From Streptomyces sp. TLI_235 (GTDB lineage Bacteria; Actinomycetota; Actinomycetes; Streptomycetales; Streptomycetaceae): a DNA stretch of 64,000 bases. A program made the translations under genes and the position numbers. Within the stretch, counting starts at the first letter, position 1. Every line of letters starts with the position of its first letter. The stretch covers positions 248,001 through 312,000 of the forward strand of contig NSGV01000002.1 of assembly GCA_002300355.1 (NCBI GenBank). Direction: 5' to 3'. Shown here in pieces: positions 59,980 through 64,000 of this stretch. The notes beneath the pieces are model-generated. The model made no database searches. It had not been told where the DNA came from and saw nothing but the letters and a program-made list of their open reading frames with translations.

Positions 59980-60600
59980 GTGCCCCGCCCCCGCTCCCTG
60001 ACCACCCGCCAGATCGCCGCCGCCGCGCTCGACGTGATCGACCGTGACGGGCTCGCGGCGCTCTCCATGCGCACGGTCGCCGCCGAACTCGACCGCCGCA
60101 CCATGGCGCTCTACCGCTACGTCGAGGACCGCGAGGAGCTGGAGTGCCTCGTGGCGGAGCTCGCCCTCTCCCCCGTCCTCGACCGGCTCGACGCCGTCCG
60201 CAGCCACGGCACCCCCCGCGAACGCCTCACCGGGCTCGCCGAACTGATGCGACGGACCGTCACCGCACACCCCGGCGTCCTGCCGCTGGCCGTACACCAC
60301 CGGACGGCCTGCCTACCCGCCCTGCGCTGGGCCGAGGCCGTCCTGGAGGTGCTGGGCGACACCGACCTGGACGCCGCCGCCCGCCTCACCGCCCTGCGCG
60401 CCCTCGTCGCCCACCTGATCGGCGCCCTGGAACTCGAACACCACGCGGCGGCCGACCGCGAGCCCTCCGGCCTGGCCGCCCTGCCCCGCGACACCTTCCC
60501 CCTGCTCGGCCGTGCCGCCGAGGATGCCGCCCGGCTCGACCCCGACCGGTCCTTCCGCACCGCCCTCGACGCCCTCCTCACCGGCCTCGGCATCACCTGA
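59980..60600 (+). CDS. TetR-family regulator
   Basis: A 206-residue TetR regulator: LTTRQIAAAALDVIDRDG, then LSMRTVAAELDRRTMALYRYV is the DNA-binding helix-turn-helix (residues about 8-50), with a helical ligand-binding domain after it. It should repress itself and the divergent peroxiredoxin-like gene via the palindrome between them. GTG 59980 follows a -10 by eight bases, so the leader is very short. The ligand is unknown. Confidence 0.88.
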   Translation: MPRPRSLTTRQIAAAALDVIDRDGLAALSMRTVAAELDRRTMALYRYVEDREELECLVAELALSPVLDRLDAVRSHGTPRERLTGLAELMRRTVTAHPGVLPLAVHHRTACLPALRWAEAVLEVLGDTDLDAAARLTALRALVAHLIGALELEHHAAADREPSGLAALPRDTFPLLGRAAEDAARLDPDRSFRTALDALLTGLGIT

Positions 60601-60660
60601 CGGACGCGCCACCGGCAAAATCGGAAGACCGCCCGGTACCAGCGCTGGCACCATCCACCC

Positions 60661-61575
60661 ATGACGGACTGGGCGACCTTCGTCGTCGTCCGCGAGGACG
60701 GCGGCTTCGAGCGCTACCACCGGCGGTACGGCGCGATCGACGTCGACCTCGACCTGCTGGCGGGGCCGGACCTCGCCCTGTCCCACCACGACGCGGGCAC
60801 CGGTCGGACGTGGGGCGAGGACGACTGGATCCAGGAGGGCTGGTGCGAGGCCGTCGCCCTGATCGACCTGCGCCGCCGGGTACTGCTCCGCGGCACGGTC
60901 GAGGGCGCCGCGACCTCTCAGCGGCTGCGCCCCACCGTCGAGCGGGTGCTGCGCCGCGCCTGGCCGGGGTGGACGCTGCGCTGGGCCCACGACGGCATCG
61001 CCGACGTCCGGGCCCATCTCGGGTTGGACGTGGAGCCCGTCCGCGACCGCTGGTCGACCCCGTTCCTGAGCCCGGTCCTGGGGCCCGGTGAGGACGGGGA
61101 GTTGGCCGAGGACGACCCGCACGTGTCGGTGGTCACCACGGCGGCCGGCCGCTGCGTGCTGCTCGACGGCATCGGACGCCACCCGGTCACCGAGGGCCCG
61201 GCACTGCTCGGCCGGCTGGCCGGCGCACCCGACCGCGGCAGCCACCACCTTCGCGCGCGTTCCGGGCTGCACCTCGATCCGGTCGCCCGCACGCTCGGCT
61301 GGTGGCTGCTGGGCATGGAGCCGCAGGCGGCCGAGTTGGCCGGCCGATGGCCGGGCTGGCGGGTGCGGTTCTGGGCGGACCTCCACCAGGAGCACGTCCG
61401 CGCGAGCCTCGGCCGGTTCGGGCCGCCGCCGGTCGACCCGGCCGCCGCGCTGGCCGAACTGCGGGAGGCCGCGCACGACCACTGGTCGGACTGGCGGCAC
61501 GCCCGCAACGGGGAGGACGACCGGCGGGCCGCGCTCGCCGCGCTCGACGCCGCCTGCCGGGCTGCGGCGGGATGA
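60661..61575 (+). CDS. Hypothetical soluble protein (304 aa)
   Basis: A 304-residue protein without signal or membrane segments. It is Trp/Asp/Arg-rich (WGEDDWIQEGWCEAVAL, ERVLRRAWPGWTLRWAHDG, RWPGWRVRFWADLHQEHV), with a repeated WPGW-R-RW-like pattern suggesting two related halves. No family is recognised. ATG 60661 lies 60 bp after the TetR gene stop, on the same strand, and may be co-transcribed. Confidence 0.6.
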   Translation: MTDWATFVVVREDGGFERYHRRYGAIDVDLDLLAGPDLALSHHDAGTGRTWGEDDWIQEGWCEAVALIDLRRRVLLRGTVEGAATSQRLRPTVERVLRRAWPGWTLRWAHDGIADVRAHLGLDVEPVRDRWSTPFLSPVLGPGEDGELAEDDPHVSVVTTAAGRCVLLDGIGRHPVTEGPALLGRLAGAPDRGSHHLRARSGLHLDPVARTLGWWLLGMEPQAAELAGRWPGWRVRFWADLHQEHVRASLGRFGPPPVDPAAALAELREAAHDHWSDWRHARNGEDDRRAALAALDAACRAAAG

Positions 61576-61618
61576 CCGCCGCGGCCCGGCCCGCACCCGG
61601 CCCGTGCTCGGGCCGTGC

Positions 61619-64000
61619 TCAGTCGAGGACGGGCAGCAGGGTCGGCAGGTGGCCGTCCGAGGCGCGGGCGGCGGCGCGGCGCTCCGGCGGGACCTCGCCG
61701 TAGGTGGTGGTGCGCTGGCGGGCCGGGCGGCCGGCGGCCTCCGCGATGGCCTCCAGGTCGCGGACCGACTTGTGGCTGCCCCAGGAGGAGCCGGCCATCC
61801 GCGAGATGGTCTCCTCCATCAGGGTGCCGCCGAGGTCGTTGGCGCCGGAGCGCAGCATCTCGGCGGCTCCCTCGGCGCCCAGCTTCACCCAGGAGGTCTG
61901 GATGTTCGGGATGTGCGGGTGCAGCAGCAGCCGGGCCATCGCGACGACGGCCCGGTTGTCGCGGGCGGTCGGGCCGGGCCGGGCGACGCCCGCCAGGTAG
62001 ACCGGCGCGTTGGTGTGGACGAACGGCAGGGTGACGAACTCGGTGAACCCGCCGGTCCGCTGCTGGAGTTCGGCGAGCAGTCGCAGGTGCCCCAGCCAGT
62101 GCCGGGGGGTGTCCACGTGCCCGTACATCATGGTGGAGGAGGAGCGGATGCCGAGCTCGTGCGCGGTGGTGACGACCTCCACCCAGGCGGAGGCGGGGAG
62201 TTTGCCCTTGGTGAGCACCCAGCGGACCTCGTCGTCGAGGATCTCGGCGGCTGTGCCGGGGATGGTGTCGAGCCCGGACTCCTTGGCCCGCTGCAGCCAG
62301 TCGCGGATCGACAGGCCGGTGCGGGTGGCGCCGTTGACGACCTCCATCGGGGAGAAGGCGTGCACGTGCATGCCGGGCACCCGCTCCTTCACCGCCCGGG
62401 CGATGTCGAAGTAGGCGGTGCCGGGCAGGTCGGGGTGGATGCCGCCCTGCATGCAGACCTCGGTCGCGCCGACCTCCCAGGCCTGCGCGGCCCGTTCGGC
62501 GACCTGCTCCAGCGAGAGCGTGTAGGCGTCGGCGTCGGTGCGGCGCTGTGCGAACGCGCAGAACCGGCAGCCGGTGTAGCAGACGTTGGTGAAGTTGATG
62601 TTCCGGGTGACGCAGTAGGTGACGGTGTCGCCGACAGTGTCCCGCCGGACGGCGTCGGCGATGCCGCAGAGCGCGTCCAGGGCGGAACCCTCGGCGCCGA
62701 ACAGGGCGAGGGCCTGGTCGTCCGTCAGCCGGGTCGGGTCGTCGGCGGCGACCGCGAGCGCCTCCCGCACGTCGGCGGGCAGCCGCTCCGGGGCGCCGCC
62801 GGCGGCGACCTGCTCGCGCAGCACCTGCCAGTCGCCGTACACCTCGTCGAAGTCGGCGCGTCGGTCGCCGGTACGGCCCACCGTGTCGATCTCGCGGTGG
62901 AGTTCGGTGCGGCCGGAGCTGGTCTGCGGCTCCTCGGGTTCCTGCCAGGGCAGGCCGACGGGCCGGGCGTCCTCCCGGGCGAGCCCGGTGGCGGGGTCGG
63001 CGAGGGCGGTGACGTGCGGCAGCACGCGCGGGTCCAGCCACGGTTCGCCGCGCCGCACGTACTCGGGGTAGACGGTGAGCCGCTCGCGCAGGTTGAAGCC
63101 GGCGTCGGCGGTGCGGGCGGCGAGCTGCTCGATCTGCGGCCAGGGCCGCTCGGGGTTGACGTGGTCGGGGGTCAGCGGGGAGACGCCGCCCCAGTCGTCG
63201 ATGCCGGCGCCGATCAGCAGCGCGAACTCGCCGTCGACCAGGTTCGGCGGCGCCTGCAGGCGGACGGAGGGCCCGAGCACCAGCCGGGCGACCGCGACGG
63301 CGGCCGCGAGCTCCTCCAGTTCGGCGTCCGGCATGCCGCGCATCGCGGTGTCCGGCTTGGCGCGGAAGTTCTGCACGATCACCTCCTGCACACCGCGGTA
63401 GGCGCGGGCGACCCGGCGGACGGCGAACAGCGAGTCGGCCCGCTCCCCGTAGGACTCGCCGATGCCGATCAGGATGCCGGTGGTGAACGGCACCGAGGAG
63501 CGCCCGGCGTCCTCCAGGACCCGCAGCCGGACCTTCGGCTCCTTGTCGGGCGATCCGTGGTGCGGGCCGGAGGGGTCGGACCAGAGCCGCTCGGCGGTGG
63601 TCTCCAGCATCATGCCCATGGAGGGTGCGACGGGCTTGAGCCGCTGGAAGTCCGTCCAGCCGAGCACGCCCGGGTTGAGGTGGGGCAGCAGCCCGGTCTC
63701 CTCCAGGACGCGGATCGACATCGCCCGCACGTAGGCGAGGGTGTCGTCGTAGCCGTGCGCGTCCAGCCACTCGCGGGCCTCCGGCCAGCGGTCCTCGGGC
63801 CGGTCGCCCAGGGTGAACAGGGCCTCCTTGCAGCCCATGGCCGCGCCCCGGCGGGCGATGTCGAGCACCTCGTCGGGCGAGAGGAACATGCCCTCGCCCG
63901 CCCGGCGCAGCTTGCCCGGCACGGTGACGAAGGTGCAGTAGTGGCAGCGGTCCCGGCAGAGCCGGGTGAGCGGGATGAAGACCTTCTTCGAGTAGGTGAT
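61619..64000 (-). CDS. fbiC: FO synthase (CofG-CofH fusion), partial
   Basis: About 793 residues of the bifunctional radical-SAM FO synthase that makes the deazaflavin core of coenzyme F420 from tyrosine and a ribityl pyrimidine. The N-terminal CofG-like half still shows its radical-SAM cluster motif CRDRCHYC near the right edge; the C-terminal CofH-like half has FTNVCYTGCRFCAF (its CxxxCxxC motif) near 62560 (minus strand). The start and first ~70 residues lie beyond base 64000. The frame is open through 64000. This is a standard actinobacterial F420 gene with no F420 partner gene in view. Confidence 0.93.
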   Translation of the reverse strand: MTYSKKVFIPLTRLCRDRCHYCTFVTVPGKLRRAGEGMFLSPDEVLDIARRGAAMGCKEALFTLGDRPEDRWPEAREWLDAHGYDDTLAYVRAMSIRVLEETGLLPHLNPGVLGWTDFQRLKPVAPSMGMMLETTAERLWSDPSGPHHGSPDKEPKVRLRVLEDAGRSSVPFTTGILIGIGESYGERADSLFAVRRVARAYRGVQEVIVQNFRAKPDTAMRGMPDAELEELAAAVAVARLVLGPSVRLQAPPNLVDGEFALLIGAGIDDWGGVSPLTPDHVNPERPWPQIEQLAARTADAGFNLRERLTVYPEYVRRGEPWLDPRVLPHVTALADPATGLAREDARPVGLPWQEPEEPQTSSGRTELHREIDTVGRTGDRRADFDEVYGDWQVLREQVAAGGAPERLPADVREALAVAADDPTRLTDDQALALFGAEGSALDALCGIADAVRRDTVGDTVTYCVTRNINFTNVCYTGCRFCAFAQRRTDADAYTLSLEQVAERAAQAWEVGATEVCMQGGIHPDLPGTAYFDIARAVKERVPGMHVHAFSPMEVVNGATRTGLSIRDWLQRAKESGLDTIPGTAAEILDDEVRWVLTKGKLPASAWVEVVTTAHELGIRSSSTMMYGHVDTPRHWLGHLRLLAELQQRTGGFTEFVTLPFVHTNAPVYLAGVARPGPTARDNRAVVAMARLLLHPHIPNIQTSWVKLGAEGAAEMLRSGANDLGGTLMEETISRMAGSSWGSHKSVRDLEAIAEAAGRPARQRTTTYGEVPPERRAAARASDGHLPTLLPVLD

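Noticed and set aside
1..64000. CRISPR arrays, tRNA, rRNA, insertion sequences, prophage or att sites
   Set aside because: I found no spaced direct repeats, cloverleaf-like segments, transposase motifs or integrase motifs. The decay sites lack visible mobile-element ends.

Overview
The window is very GC-rich DNA with strong third-position G/C bias, many GTG starts and several leaderless or near-leaderless promoters. It carries a short chaplin, a DasR-type operator in front of a family-19 chitinase, DUF4193, an Rpf-type muralytic protein and F420-biosynthesis FbiC. Together these point to a chromosomal segment of a Streptomycetaceae actinomycete (Streptomyces or Kitasatospora). I see no rRNA, tRNA, CRISPR array, insertion sequence or prophage.

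Left part (1-28 kb) is mostly independent housekeeping and accessory genes: end of a DUF2252 gene, a ClC channel, an aspartate-type aminotransferase, a DauR-like regulator/aminotransferase/NlpC-like operon, a SpoIIE-type phosphatase, acetyltransferases, a chaplin, a secreted phosphodiesterase divergent from a GntR regulator, an MFS exporter overlapping a FUSC-type membrane protein tail to tail, an orphan sugar-binding lipoprotein, small secreted proteins, glyA behind a clear ZTP riboswitch, a membrane protein and a K+ channel.

Centre (28.66-41.3 kb) is the most striking block: a tightly spaced, co-directional five-gene operon closed by a strong hairpin. It encodes a DUF4132-type protein, a giant 1639-residue protein, a MoxR-type AAA+ ATPase, a DUF5682 protein fused to a VWA domain with intact MIDAS, and a SWIM-zinc-finger protein. 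The layout corresponds to the poorly understood MolR/YehL-YehM-YehP-YehQ type of MoxR-VWA system and is the best candidate here for a little-described system.

Between 41.3 and 46.3 kb the sequence shows gene decay: a truncated SpoIIE phosphatase and an arsR-arsC deletion scar facing an intact ArsI-like gene and its operators. A comparable scar near 23 kb joins the start of an epimerase gene to the last codons of an ECF41 (SigJ-type) sigma factor. A TetR regulator divergent from a secreted beta-propeller follows.

Right part (46.3-64 kb) holds a SAP/DUF6434 protein, a methyltransferase, a GH43 glycosidase behind a CGAAA-TTTCG palindrome, an S41 peptidase, an alpha/beta hydrolase, a PQQ-type sugar dehydrogenase lipoprotein, the chitinase, a FUSC-like transporter, the Rpf-domain protein, an acetyltransferase, a PP2C phosphatase with a zinc ribbon, an alkylguanine DNA alkyltransferase, a peroxiredoxin-like protein divergent from a TetR regulator over a long palindrome, and most of fbiC running off the right edge.
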